A DNA stretch of 64,000 nucleotides. Origin: Leishmania mexicana MHOM/GT/2001/U1103 (lineage: Eukaryota > Euglenozoa > Kinetoplastea > Trypanosomatida > Trypanosomatidae). The translations under genes and the position numbers were made by a program. Positions 42,834 through 54,216 of this stretch are shown here, in pieces. How positions within the stretch are numbered: position 1 is the first letter of the stretch; each line of letters begins with the position of its first letter. The notes beneath the pieces are model-generated. The model was not told the DNA's origin, searched no databases, and saw only the letters and a list, made by a program, of their open reading frames with translations. The stretch covers positions 62,001-126,000 of the forward strand of contig NC_018312.1 of assembly GCF_000234665.1 (NCBI RefSeq). Direction: 5' to 3'.

Positions 42834-45431
42834 GATGGCTACCAACTCAGAGAGGAAGGGACTCCGGAAGACACGCCGCGTGTGCTTATCCCGTTTCCCG
42901 AATGCTCAGTTTTATGGGCACGTGCCTTTACACCCGCACTTCCGGAGAGAGACGCGACTGCGAAAACCCGGTGCGATGGAGGGCTGGCGGGAGAAAATGA
43001 GGGGAAGGGGGTGGGGGAGTGGGCCAGCACTCGCCGCGCATCCGCGAAGTGTGGACAGGGGGAGAAGGAGTGGGTGAGCGGTGGGCGGGGAGCATGTGCA
43101 ACGTGCATCGCAGCACGTACATGAGGAGAGAGGAGCCTTGGGGAGAGGGGGCAGTCACCTTTGGGACACGCTGAGCTGGCAGATGCACACAAAGGACAGT
43201 GCCGGCCCCACACTACCCCCCCCCCTCCAAACAGCCTATACCATGAGATGCGCTACTGCCGGAGAAATGCGGCCTTTGTTGCGCGACTGGAACGAAAGAA
43301 TTGAACGGCTGAAAAGAGGGCGATGTGCATTGCTGGCGCCTCTGCTAGCCGTATACGGTTTTCAGTATTCCGCCACATTTAGGCGGACAGATTTCGTTGC
43401 GCCTTCGCTATGCTTGCGGGGTCACATTCATCCGCTAAGCAAACATGCGGCCAAGGGCCAGACCTCGTCCCCACACCCATAGTTGTATTTACCTATGGGG
43501 ATGCATCAGCTCTGCAACCGCGCCTACCTGCGTCTCTATGCGTCGCACGTCGGTGGCGGTCCTCCCACCAGCGAGGTGAGCAAGGAGGGCTAGAAGAAAC
43601 AACCTGGCTGGCCGGCTGTGCACTGCCCGACGCCAGCTGCATAGAGCATTGCTGTCGGGTCCATAAGATTGCCGTGCGTGGGGGGCGGGTGTAGCGCGAC
43701 CTGGCCCAGCACCGGTCTAGAATCCATGCAGTGCCTCTTCCTCCATAGCTACGCTTGAAGCCGCCCAACTCGCGGCCAGCGCTGAAGGGAGTCCGAAAAA
43801 AAAAACCGAGGGAGGTTTGCCACCTCTTAGACCGCGCTGCGGCAATCGCGTGGGCAGTCTTTCGCGCGCACGTTCGCACAACGGCGGACACGTACTTCTG
43901 AGTAAAGGCAATGCCAAGTTGTCTGCGGCGCGGCGCGTGACACCCGTGGTGTCGCAGTCATATGTGACGCTGCGCGACAGGCCACCCACCGGGTTTTGCT
44001 GTCCTGCGATGTAGAAGGACACCACATTCCACGCTCGCTGAGGAGTAGAGATGTGCTGTGCACGCGTAAGCCCACTTCAAACGGTGACCTCTACCGATTC
44101 TGCCGACACCGCTGTGCTTCTCCTGCGCTGTCACGGCTGCGAAATGCTCTGTGATCAATGTGAGGCGCAAAATTGGCACTCTACTCTCCGCGAACCCTTG
44201 TGAAATCAGGGACTGCGAGCACAACATCGCCGCCCGAGGCTCTGCGTGCGTTGAGTACTTCGCTGTGGGGGAAAAAAAACTCAGTCGTAGGTAGCATGTC
44301 CGGAACACTCATTGCAGCTGCCCCCCCGCCGCCCTCCGGCCTTGCGTTTGAGTCGCCATGGTTCTCAGAGCACCATCCTGCTTCTCCGCTCGGGTCGTCT
44401 GCTGAGCTGCAACCGCGTACACCCACCCCACACACACACAGCAGCCTCTGGTGGTTTCGCATTCACTCTGTGTAGTGATCTTCTCTTACGTTCCCAATCC
44501 GATTGGCACTGTCACCCATAAATTTGCCCCCCCCCCCTCCCCTAATGTGGAGCACCCAGCCTTTGCGCTGAGGCACAGCGGCAAGCCGGCGTGCGGAGGG
44601 CGCCGTGCAGGAACAGGAATCTGCTGTTGCTCCTAGCGTTGTCCTCTATTGCAGTCCCCCGCGGTTCCGCTTTGACTACCGTCGTTGCTGTCTTCGTGGT
44701 GGACCTGTTCGGTGGCGCAAGCGTTGTGCAGCAATCCCCTCTCATGTTTGTCGTTATCTCGGCCATTTGTTTTCCGACTACAGACACGTCTACTGCCGTG
44801 ATCTGCTACACGTCTTCTTCCGTAGAGGGAGGCGAGCCCGCCCCCCCCCCGGGCATGAGTGGGGTGCTCCTGCTGCGCAAGAGCGTTGATGTTCGCCGCA
44901 TGAACGTCTCACCCCGTGGGTCGTGCTACCAGTCATATTCAGTGCTGCCCCCTCATGCAGTGTGGAAGCTTCACTGACCAAGTCCCCGGCCCCTTTGTCA
45001 GAAAAAGAAGCGAGTATTGCGGTCGCATCGTGTTTCGTTTTGTGCAAACGGTTTGTGGGGGGGGGGCGATTGTGTTCGAGAGTGCGGCACGGCTTCGCCA
45101 CTTGACAGGACATGTCTCATAGAGTGCACAGACGTATAAACCAAAGTGAGCAGAAAGGGAGACAGCTCCAGTCCTATTCCTGTGCACCTGTACGGCCCTA
45201 CACCGTCCATCCCCCCTCACGTGAATGTAATTATTCGTGCTTCGCCTGGTACGATCCGCGTTCGAGTTCCGTTTCACAGTTTAGCGACACGCTCTCACCG
45301 CACACGGTTGTGCATTGTACGCTCACACGCCCATACGCATCCGCAAGAATGGCAGCACTCTCTCTCGAGCCGACAGTAGGCTGCACGCCACGTCTATAGC
45401 GCATCGCCTTACCTCACCATTGAGAGTGCCA
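42834..45431. other. Long spacer (2.6 kb) of mixed composition
   Basis: Unlike the other spacers, 43200-45400 is not strongly purine-biased on the plus strand and holds many short GC-rich inverted repeats (for example GACACCCGTGGTGTC near 43938). Frames of 95-130 codons on both strands have no recognisable domain. It may contain an old, diverged retroposon. Confidence 0.45.
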
Positions 45432-45635
45432 CTACTCCATCTCGTACATGGTGTCATCGCTATCTGGAACGGGGTGCTGCTGCTTCGGACGCTCCACACG
45501 AAGCGGCTGTGGCGGCGGGTTAATAGAACGGTTCTGCGCATCCGCCGCGGCGGCGACGTTGTGGCCGTCCTTGCTAAGCATGTAGGACACCGTCGGCGTT
45601 GTCGAGAATTCTTTGAGGGAAATGCTCTTCTTCAT
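45432..45635 (-). CDS. Small conserved-looking protein (67 aa)
   Basis: The ATG at 45635 starts MKKSISLKEFSTTPTVSYML, and the protein ends PDSDDTMYEME. It is hydrophilic, with a basic N-terminus, a central Ala-rich helix (HNVAAAADAQNR), a proline stretch (PPPQP) and an acidic C-terminus. Third positions are strongly G/C, like the neighbouring genes. No signal peptide or membrane segment. I do not recognise a family. Pyrimidine-rich sense-strand DNA follows upstream of the start, as needed for trans-splicing. The frame is short, so coding status rests on codon use and composition. Confidence 0.6.
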   Translation of the reverse strand: MKKSISLKEFSTTPTVSYMLSKDGHNVAAAADAQNRSINPPPQPLRVERPKQQHPVPDSDDTMYEME

Positions 45636-46851
45636 TTTCTTGCCTTCGATGCGCGCGCAAGCCAGCGCGAGGCTGGCAGCGGAGAGACGAGAGGGGAGGA
45701 GAAGAGGAGGCACGCACAGAGACACACGAAGCGAAGAGGGGAGAGGGAAACAACTAAACAGGGTGCAGCAGTGCTACAGAGGAAAGCGGAGAAAGCCAAA
45801 CACACAAGAGAACAAAGGGAGGGAGTGTATATGCTTCGTTAGCCGTCGTCGAAAACGGTGAGTTTATATGGGTGAGTGTGGACGCACACGCAGACAGGCA
45901 AAGAGGGACTTGGAGAGAGAGCGCGCGACACAGCGCCAGAGGACAGTGAAACAAAGCCGGAGAGAGGGAGGACGGTAGGAGTGAGTGGGGAGGCGGGACG
46001 GATGAGACAGCACTAAAGCACAAACAAACAGAAGTGAAAGAGAAAGGTGGGCAGCGAGGCTAACAGACGCACGTGCCCGTACGGTGTGTATGTGTGTGGT
46101 ACGGCTGCGGTACGCACGAGGTGTTAAAACAAAGTAAGCAAGAGCACAGAGAGAGTAAACAAGAGTTGGTGAAGAACGGTAGGTGCAAGACCTGAACGGA
46201 TGTGGCACGAGGCATCAAAAGAGAAGTGCGAGAACAGCACAAGAGGGGAGGACGAGACGAGAGAGGAGAGGAGAGGAGAGGAGAGGGGGGAGCAGGAGGG
46301 ATGATGACGGGGACAAGCACTAACTCCACGTAATGGGATCAAACGGGCTCCGCACCAACAACACGCCTGGGCTGCCTCCAGACGGCCCGATTGCGACGTG
46401 GCCCAGCTGCGCTCTTGCAGCCCCTGTGGCTCTCACGTGCGCCACACCAAACGATGACTGTCGAACACCTGTCTGCGTGTGCTGGCCTGCACCCCCTTCA
46501 AATCGGCTTTCCTTTCTTCTCTTTTCCCGGTTTCTGCCGCACTCGCACGCACTCACAGTGGTGAGTTGCGTTACGATGCAGGCACGGTGGTTGGAGCACT
46601 TGACAAAAGACGGCGTCGCAGTAGCCCTTCGAGCCGCAGTGTGTGCAATGCGAGCTCGTGCAAGTTCGTTGGCGATCGTCCTCTGTATTTTCGCGCTCCA
46701 CACGCGCCCGGGCCCACATGAGTACATAACGCAGGCGAGGAGGGACTGGGTATGAAAAGAAGAAAAACATGCAGACAAAAGGAAGACACATGAGCTAACC
46801 ATACAAGGGGTGCCTTACCAACCGACGCCGACCCGAATCGGCACCGCCTCC
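45636..46851. other. Spacer (1.2 kb)
   Basis: It is purine-rich on the plus strand through 46290, with a GAGAG repeat at 46261-46290, then mixed. It holds the leader of the 67-residue gene and the 3' UTR of the SUMO-ligase gene. No gene is seen. Confidence 0.55.
46261..46290 (+). repeat. GAGAG-type purine microsatellite
   Basis: Five-base GAGAG units repeated about five times, ending in a G run. Confidence 0.75.
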
Positions 46852-48060
46852 CTAGTCGGCATACAGCACGTGGCCGCCAATCTCGATCCTTCGTTTTTTG
46901 GTGACCGCCTCTGATGCATCGTCGCGCGGCCCTCTCGACGGCGTCGCTGGCTCCTCCTGATCTTCGCCTACTGCGCTTTCCTCGGCCGATGCGCCGCGTC
47001 TGCCACGGACCACCGTGACTGTTCGAGTGTCTGTGTTCCACTCCAGAGCACAGTCAGCAGTGAGGGTAGGCGGCGCATCAGAAGATGAAGAAGACGGCGC
47101 AGCTTCAGCGGCAGCTCTTTCATAGCTGCGCATCGCCTCCAAGGCCCGCGTGTCTACGCGTATCGACAACAGGTGCACCGTCTGTGAGCAGAGCGGACAC
47201 GGGGCGCCAACGTCGACCCTATTAAAGGAGCGCTGTTGGGTAGCCTGCACGAAGCTCTCCACGTCGAAGATCTCCAGGTGCACACACTTCTCCCCTCGCG
47301 CTGGAATTCGAATGGCAGTTTGCGAAATGGGGTCGCGCAAGGGTGTCACCACGCACGTTGCCTCAACCGACTCGTCGCTCGTGCACACCGCAAAGGGGTC
47401 CACAGGCGTGGAGAGCGTTTCGTTCAACGAGACGATGACTTGAGTGATGGCAGCCGCGTTCCATTGGGGTTGCGCCAGGAGTTGCTGAAGATATGCCTGC
47501 GCACGCTTGCGACGGCACAAGCGGTAGTCGCAGAGATCGCCGATGCCGTAGGAGAGGACGCAGTCCACTGGGGAAACAGACAACGTCGACGTCGACAGTG
47601 CGTCCATCTTGGTTGCCGCCGCCAAAAATCCGTTAACAGCAGGAGTGTTGAAGCGCTGTAGCTCCTTCGTGAGCTGGGCCATGTGTGCGCTTACATGCAC
47701 CGTGGCGAGACCGCCATGGGTGGCATCATCGACGTCTGCGTAGATGTAGGTGGTGCGAAGCACGTGCTCCACACGACGACAAAAGGCCCCGCACAAGAGA
47801 GAAACTTGCTTCAGCTGAGACATGGCCGCCTGCGCCTCAGCTGAGGGGCTCGATGGCACTTGCAGATACGCTTCAGAAGCGTCCTTGGTGCCGAACGCGG
47901 CACTTTTCGCCGCCTCTGCCTCCACCAGCTGATGCGTTTTCCTCACAAATGCCAGTAGGCCATCGTAGGCCTCCTGCAGCTGCGCCGTCGTCCTGACGCG
48001 GCGGATGCCACGTAGGAGGTCATAGGAGTGGGGCACGTCGTGCCCGGCGTAGGCGGACAT
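46852..48060 (-). CDS. PIAS/SIZ-type SUMO E3 ligase (MIZ/SP-RING zinc finger)
   Basis: The protein has 402 residues from the ATG at 48060 (MSAYAGHDVPHSYDLL); the longer frame starts at a GTG. The SP-RING domain lies at about residues 232-305: TPLRDPISQTAIRIPARG, then CVHLEIFDVESFVQ and APCPLCSQTVHLLSI, with zinc ligands Cys259, His261, Cys288 and Cys291 in the PIAS C-x-H...C-P-x-C order. The usual Trp before the CPxC pair is absent. There is no SAP domain in the helical N-terminal half. A Lys-Lys-Arg-Arg nuclear signal is near 388-391. It should transfer SUMO from the E2 to nuclear targets; trypanosomes have a single well-studied SIZ/PIAS-type ligase. Confidence 0.85.
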   Translation of the reverse strand: MSAYAGHDVPHSYDLLRGIRRVRTTAQLQEAYDGLLAFVRKTHQLVEAEAAKSAAFGTKDASEAYLQVPSSPSAEAQAAMSQLKQVSLLCGAFCRRVEHVLRTTYIYADVDDATHGGLATVHVSAHMAQLTKELQRFNTPAVNGFLAAATKMDALSTSTLSVSPVDCVLSYGIGDLCDYRLCRRKRAQAYLQQLLAQPQWNAAAITQVIVSLNETLSTPVDPFAVCTSDESVEATCVVTPLRDPISQTAIRIPARGEKCVHLEIFDVESFVQATQQRSFNRVDVGAPCPLCSQTVHLLSIRVDTRALEAMRSYERAAAEAAPSSSSSDAPPTLTADCALEWNTDTRTVTVVRGRRGASAEESAVGEDQEEPATPSRGPRDDASEAVTKKRRIEIGGHVLYAD

Positions 48061-51000
48061 GTACGACACGTCGACAGGGACAAGAAAGCAAAGGAGAGGA
48101 GGCAGCCTATGCCCTGACGTCGATGATTGCGTGTCGCCGTCCACTTTTCCTTGGGAGCCTTTTCTTTCTCAGAAGGGCGTCGTAGCCTCACAAACGAGAC
48201 GGGTGCTTGTGTATGCCTGCGTGATAGATGGAGTCGTCAACTGCCCTCGATGAGCACTTCTGCGGGAGAGCAGCAGAGAGGGAGAAGAGCGTCTTGTTGT
48301 CCAAAGGGGAATGCCCAACGCCACATATGCACGCAAGGAGACAGCGGTGGCCCTCTGCGCATACGCACCAACACGTCGACACAAGAAAGAAAAGGGCAAC
48401 ATGAGGAGGAGGAAGGCACGATGGCAACGTGTAGATGGCGTCATTCAGCGTCCCGGGTGCGTGCATAGGATTGCTGGCACAAACACCGGCACCACTCCGA
48501 ATACACAGACACGCGACATCACACAAGAAGGCAAAGAGCACGCGCAAGACTGCGGCACGTCGCTCTTTTTTTCGTTTGCTTCGAGTGAGCAAGAAGAAGG
48601 GGAGCTGCGCACAGGGGAGAGAGGGGGAGGGAAGACAGAGAGGAGGGACCGTGCTACTCAAAGCTGTGCCGGCGGCATGCCCCGCACTGAAGCGCCACGC
48701 TCCTGCGTGAGCTAGAGGAGTGCAGCCCCACCCCGCTTTCCCCAGCCGTGCCAGTGACTCCTCCCGCGCCAAGAGTTGTGGGCACGTCTTCTGCGAGCGT
48801 GTGTGTAAACCTGTGTGCTTGTCACGTTGGTTTTCACCTCTGCTTCGTCGTGCAGCGAGTGCCTCCCACTCCTGTTTTACCTCATATATGCGCTACGATA
48901 ACCGTTTTTGACCCTGTCGCATTTTCCTTGCTGCATTCTGAGCGTGTTCTCCCCTCCGTCCGTCACCCGTGTGTCCATTCTCTGAACTCGCTCTCTTCTG
49001 AATCTCTGTTGCCTTCTTTCCTTGTTGCGTGAGAGCGTGCGCGGCCTCGCCGCCTCTTCTGCGGCGCTGGAGTGAATGGTGGTTTTTCTGGGGGGAGGGT
49101 GAGGGGTGCTCGTGTGCGCGTGCGCCGTGTCGAGTCACCCATCACACAACGACGTGGTAGAAGAAGAACAGAGAAAGAGAAACCAAAACCAAAACGAAAG
49201 AAAAAAAGGTAAAAGGCAGCATGGCGACGGACAGCGACGAGAAGACTCTAAGAGGAGGCAACGATGCTTCAGTAGGCAAAAAGGGAGGGAAATCGGTCGG
49301 CGAGCAAACAACAACAAAAAGAGAAAAATATTCTTTCGACTGACCCGTCAGTCCGTGCCTGTGCACGTGCGTGTGCGTGTGCGTGTGTGTTGGGCGTCTT
49401 TTCTTATTCGGTGGGAAAGGGGTCGTCTCTCTGCGTGTGGCTCGCGCTCGTCAGCAGGTGATGGCATCATCGACGAGGAAAGGACAAGAGAAAGAAGCGC
49501 GCGAGGGAGAGAGAAAAAGAGGGGCATCCACCGTGGTGAAACAAAAGAAGAACAGAGAAGAGTCAAGGCATGAAAACCGAAGTGAAACTGCTCACCATTC
49601 AGAGAAAAAAAAACGAAAAATATAATAAAGAGCGGAACATGAACGGGGGTGCAGCGGCTGTCTGGGGACGGGAAATAGTAATGAGTTAGGGAAACAAGCA
49701 CAGCGATCGTACTAGTGTCGAAGCAAAAAAAAGAGAGGAGGTCGGAGAACGCTCGCATCGGCTTCCCGCATTGGGCTTAGCGCGCTTTTACACTACCGCA
49801 CTTAGGAGTTGCTGCAGATGATGTAAGAGAAGCGCAGAGTGCCTATTCTTGCGGGAGAGTCTCCCGTTTACCGTGCCTGCCCGTGTCTGTTTATGTGTGC
49901 GTGTCTGCTCCTCTTCCCCCCCCTCTCTCTGCGCCTGGCGGTTGAGTCTGACGTCTGTGCGAGCAAAGGTGTTTTCTTTCACTTCTCAGGAAAGAAAAAG
50001 ACACAGACGCCCGCCTCACCCCCCCCGCCACAGCATCCATCTCCGTCAGGGAACCCTCCACCGAAAGACATACGAGACCGACGGATACCACAGCGGGCGG
50101 GTCTTTTATTCAACAAAAAGGAGAGCAAGCGGGAGAAGAAAGATACTTCGGAAGAAGCACACAACAGCGAGAGAGCGCGCGCGGGAAGACGTCCAAGTCT
50201 GAACAAATCGCAGGCGGTCCCTTCATCTTTCTTCGGTGTTGTTTTTCCTCTGATGTTGTGCAGCACCCGTGTGAGAACGTGCCTCTTTGTGTAGGAGTTA
50301 CCCCACCGCCCGGCTTCGGTTAAACGAGCGAAGAACGAAAAAAAAAAACATTGGCTCGGTGGGTGTGCTGGTAGGCCAGAGAATGTGGGTGGTTACCTTC
50401 ACATGTGCGCGTGCTCCCCCCCCCCTCTTTGGATGTCAACGACTGTACATCGCCTGTTAGCTTCGCCCCCTCTCCTCCCTCACCCACCCACCCACACACA
50501 CACAGCTCTCGTCAAGGGAAGAAATGAAAAGCACTGAGAACGGGAGCACAAGGGTGTCCCGTCTGACGCGCAGACAGCGATACCCAGAACTCTCCTCTCC
50601 TGCAAGGAGGGACGAACGAGCGGGGAAGCAGCATGGAGGGATGGAAAGGAGTAGAGAGGCAACGGCGTAGGGAAGCAACAAGAGAAAGACCGAAACAGAC
50701 AACAACAAGAGGGAAAATTAGAACGGATCAGTGAATACGTCTTTTGAGGAAACAGTCCTTTGGTTAGAAAGAGGGGTGGCACGGCACGGCTCGGAGAGTT
50801 CAAGCGTCGAGGAGGAGGAGAAGGGGGTGGGAGTGGAGGGTTGTCGGTGAAGGGGCAACAGCAGCGTCATCGCTCGGGCAAGTCGCACCATCCTTCACCT
50901 TCTAGCACAAGTACGCATACATTTATGAAGACAACGTCAAACGCGTCACACGCACCACGTAGCGCAGCGAAAACGCGCACGAAGGGCAGCGAGGGAAAGA

Positions 51001-52031
51001 ACGATGAGAATCACGACAAGAGGGGGTGAGAAAGTGGGTGGGCACGCCGTAAAAGGGTGCATTCTCTACCACGCCAACACCGTGACGACCGCCGCACGCT
51101 CCGGCGACACGCACGCACGCACACGCAGCTCAACATGTAATGAAGCAACAGACACTCCCAGGACGGCAAACAGCAGAGCACTTGAAGAGGTCCGCAGAGA
51201 GAGTGTTGGAAGGGGTAAGAGGGGGTGCGAAGGAGGGAGTGAGAGGCCACAGAGTGCAGAGCACTCACACAAGTGTCACGCGCTCGTAATGCCGAGATGC
51301 ACCAGCACACGCCTTGGCCAGCAGGAAGACGAGGCGGAGCTAATGAAAAAAAAAAGGTGACGAGAGGCGTTCATGACCGGACGAGGAAGCACGAACCACA
51401 AGAAACCCCAACAACAAATGCATCCAGAAACGCACGACGAAAGGAAACGAGGTCCCACGCGGGGAGAAGAAGGCGTGTGAACGAGTTACATACAGCGAAT
51501 CCTAACAAGCGCACGTCGCCAAGGCACGCGCACCTGGTAGAGCTACGCCAATCTGCCGCATCCCACTTCTGGTGAAGCTGGGACGAAAGTAGAGAAGTCC
51601 CAAGCAGGCGAGCGCGCCTGAGTGGAGGGGTGTCTGACCAAGTCTGGGTGGGTGCAAGTATGCTGGTGCCAGTGTCGCACGCACGTATAGAGGTTCGCCG
51701 CCCGCACTCCTCTTCGGCACCGCAGTAGGGCTTGTCACGTCTGAAGTTAAATACACATGGCATTCGTTGCTCTCCTTCACCGCTTCCGATGGCTTTCTTG
51801 GTTTTCTTTTTCTTCTTTCGCCTCCCGTTTTCTCTCCGTCACTTCCCCACTCCCCCAATTCTCTTGTCATTCTGACACGCCCTCTCGCTTTGGAGGAGGC
51901 ACCGTCGCCGTAGCGGGGAGTGGAAGTCTTGCCCCCTCTCGCCCTCTCCCTCTTCCCTCTGCCGCACGCCTCTGTTCCCTCTACACACCCGCGCACGCGC
52001 ACCGGCTCCTTCTCTACCACCTGTATGTACA
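48061..52031. other. Longest spacer (4.0 kb)
   Basis: It lies between the SUMO-ligase gene and phosphofructokinase. It is mostly purine-rich on the plus strand (49150-49630, 50500-51560), with a GTGCGT-type repeat near 49363-49390, A and C runs, and pyrimidine-rich DNA at 51750-52020. Frames of 60-180 codons are all low-complexity. No RNA gene is seen by eye. Confidence 0.5.
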
Positions 52032-53492
52032 TTACACCTTAGACGCCAGGCGCGCAATAATGCGCTCGCGCTCAACATTCAGCGACTCCAGGTGGCGGCG
52101 CAGGTCCTGCTCGTTCCACTGCTGCACATCGTCGCTCAGGCCCACGGTGATCTCACGCACCTGGCGCCAGAGGGCGCCACGGAGACTAACGACCCGCCGC
52201 ACCGAGGTGGCCGCCTTGATGGGTACAAGGATATAGTTATTGTAGCGCATTGAGATGATGCACCCAGTGGCACCGGCCATGGCTTCGTGCACGGCAAGAG
52301 TTGCCAGGTTGGTGCAGAAGAGCGCGTCGTTGGAAGACGGCGGGCAGGCGCGGATCATATACGAGGGGTCGATATACTTGACAGTTCCCTGCGGGAACTT
52401 CTCCTTGTTTGCGCGCAGCCAGCTCTCCACCTCCTTCTTCAGGATGAAGCCAATGTCGATGAGCTTCTTGTTACCAGAGGCGTCGTGGCCGCTCTTGCCG
52501 GTCTCCCAGTCCTGGCCGAAGCCCTCGGCAACCACGATGACGCAGTTGCGCGACTGCTGAAGGCGGCGCTCAATCAGGCGCATCACCGTCTCCTTTGGCA
52601 GCGGGTTCTCAGGAATGAGGCAGATGTTCGCCTGCGAGCTGGCCACAGTCGCCTGGGCTGCAATGAAGCCGCTCTCGCGGCCCATCAACTTCACTATGCC
52701 GACACCGTAGTTGAGAGACACAGCCTCGGCGTAGGCGGCGCGCACGGCATTCACAGCCTGCTCGACGGCAGTCTGAAATCCAAAGGTGCGGTGGGAGAAG
52801 GCAAGATCGTTATCGATCGTCTTGGGCACACCAAAGACGGCGATGTTCTCGCCCCGGCGCTTGGCCTCCTCGTAGATCGTCAGAGCACCGCGCTGTGTGC
52901 CATCACCACCAAGGGTAAAGAGGATGTTGATCTTCATGCGCACAAGCGTGTCGACCATCTCCTTCGCGTCCTGCGGACCGCGAGAGCTACCCAGGATCGT
53001 GCCGCCGAAGCGGTGGATCTGGCGCACATCCGCACGGGACAGCTCTATGGCAGTCTTGCTGCCCTCCTTCGACAGACCCCAGTAGCCGTAACGGAAACCG
53101 ACAACGCGTTTGACGCGGTAGGATATGATGCCGGTCAGCGTGATGGAGCGGATGACATCGTTCAGACCAGGACAGATGCCGCCGCAGGTCACGATACCGA
53201 TGGAGGTCTCGGAAGGGTTGAAGTGGAGGTGCTTGCGGGCGGCAGCCAGCTCGCACACGAGCTTGTTGCACGACACCGGGTACTCAGCGTCCAGGTCCTC
53301 CTGTGGGCGGGGGTCGTACATGATGTGCTCCACCTTGTCGCGGTACTCCTCACGGAGAATGTGCTTCTTTGAGGGGTTCATGTACTTGCAGCCGGCCAGG
53401 CGCTCCACTGTCAGGTCAGCGGCGGTCACCTTGGACAGCGGTGCCTGGTACGACGGCATTATCTTGGTGTTGAGATGGTGGCGAGTCTCCAT
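52032..53492 (-). CDS. PFK: ATP-dependent 6-phosphofructokinase, glycosomal
   Basis: The protein has 486 residues from the ATG at 53492 (METRHHLNTKIMPSYQAPLS). It phosphorylates fructose 6-phosphate to the 1,6-bisphosphate in glycolysis. Visible motifs: GGICPGLN (104-111), the nucleotide site GGDGTQRGA (195-203), the catalytic loop PKTIDND (223-229, general base Asp227), and MGRESGFIAAQATVAS. Length and the long N-terminal arm match trypanosomatid PFKs, which are ATP-dependent although sequence-related to pyrophosphate enzymes. The C-terminus ends in Ser-Lys-Val, a variant of the PTS1 peroxisomal signal, consistent with glycosomal import. The sense strand just upstream has TTATTTCAG 28 nt before the ATG, a possible trans-splice site. 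Confidence 0.96.
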   Translation of the reverse strand: METRHHLNTKIMPSYQAPLSKVTAADLTVERLAGCKYMNPSKKHILREEYRDKVEHIMYDPRPQEDLDAEYPVSCNKLVCELAAARKHLHFNPSETSIGIVTCGGICPGLNDVIRSITLTGIISYRVKRVVGFRYGYWGLSKEGSKTAIELSRADVRQIHRFGGTILGSSRGPQDAKEMVDTLVRMKINILFTLGGDGTQRGALTIYEEAKRRGENIAVFGVPKTIDNDLAFSHRTFGFQTAVEQAVNAVRAAYAEAVSLNYGVGIVKLMGRESGFIAAQATVASSQANICLIPENPLPKETVMRLIERRLQQSRNCVIVVAEGFGQDWETGKSGHDASGNKKLIDIGFILKKEVESWLRANKEKFPQGTVKYIDPSYMIRACPPSSNDALFCTNLATLAVHEAMAGATGCIISMRYNNYILVPIKAATSVRRVVSLRGALWRQVREITVGLSDDVQQWNEQDLRRHLESLNVERERIIARLASKV

Positions 53493-54216
53493 TTTGAAAG
53501 GCGCAACACGGATCGCTGCTGAAATAATGAACGTCTCTCGTGTTGAGTGAGCAGTACAGCACACGGGCCAGAGGAGGTTGGAGGGAGTGACGTGATGGTG
53601 CAGTGGTGGGTATGGGAAGCTGGAAACCGAACAGGGGGGAGAGCAAAGAAAGGGGGCGTTTGCGACAGAAAAACTGATGCGGCTATGGCGACGGCGACCG
53701 TCGCGAGAGGCAGTGAGGGCGGCGGAGAAGGAGAGAGAAGGGTGAGGTAAAGAGGTGGATCAGGGAATGGGCGAGGTTGATAGCGCCATGTGGCGCGCGA
53801 GCACGAAGCCAGGGGTTTTGTTTGGGCGCACACGACGAGTTCCAGTGCAGAGGGCGACGAGGTTGAAGGATGAAGGGGATCAGGGGAAAGGTGAGAGAGA
53901 AATACATAAGGTATCCGTAAATGCACGTCTTCAGACAGGACCTCACCGTCACAGCGAGAGAGAGAGACACAGATCCTTCCACATTCCTTTAAACACCTGC
54001 AAGGGCAGCCGCGCGAGCGTCGAGATAGCCGTCTTGCTCCCCACCCCACCCTCCTTCACTTGGGTGCCAGTGTGTATCAAAGATGGCCAACCGCAGCGAC
54101 AAGACAATGAGCAGACACCGTCGACAAGATAGCGCAAGAGAGAGACGCAAAGGAATGGCGTTTTCATCTGCTCCGTGTTCATTCGTCCATAGAGCTTGAG
54201 TCCACTCGATCTATCG

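Noticed and set aside
44790..45113. 107-codon minus-strand ATG frame
   Set aside because: A true ATG and moderate composition, but His/Arg/Cys/Thr-rich with no pattern and overlapping equally long frames.
52287..53372. 361-codon plus-strand frame opposite phosphofructokinase
   Set aside because: It is the antisense shadow of a conserved enzyme gene caused by GC-rich third positions.
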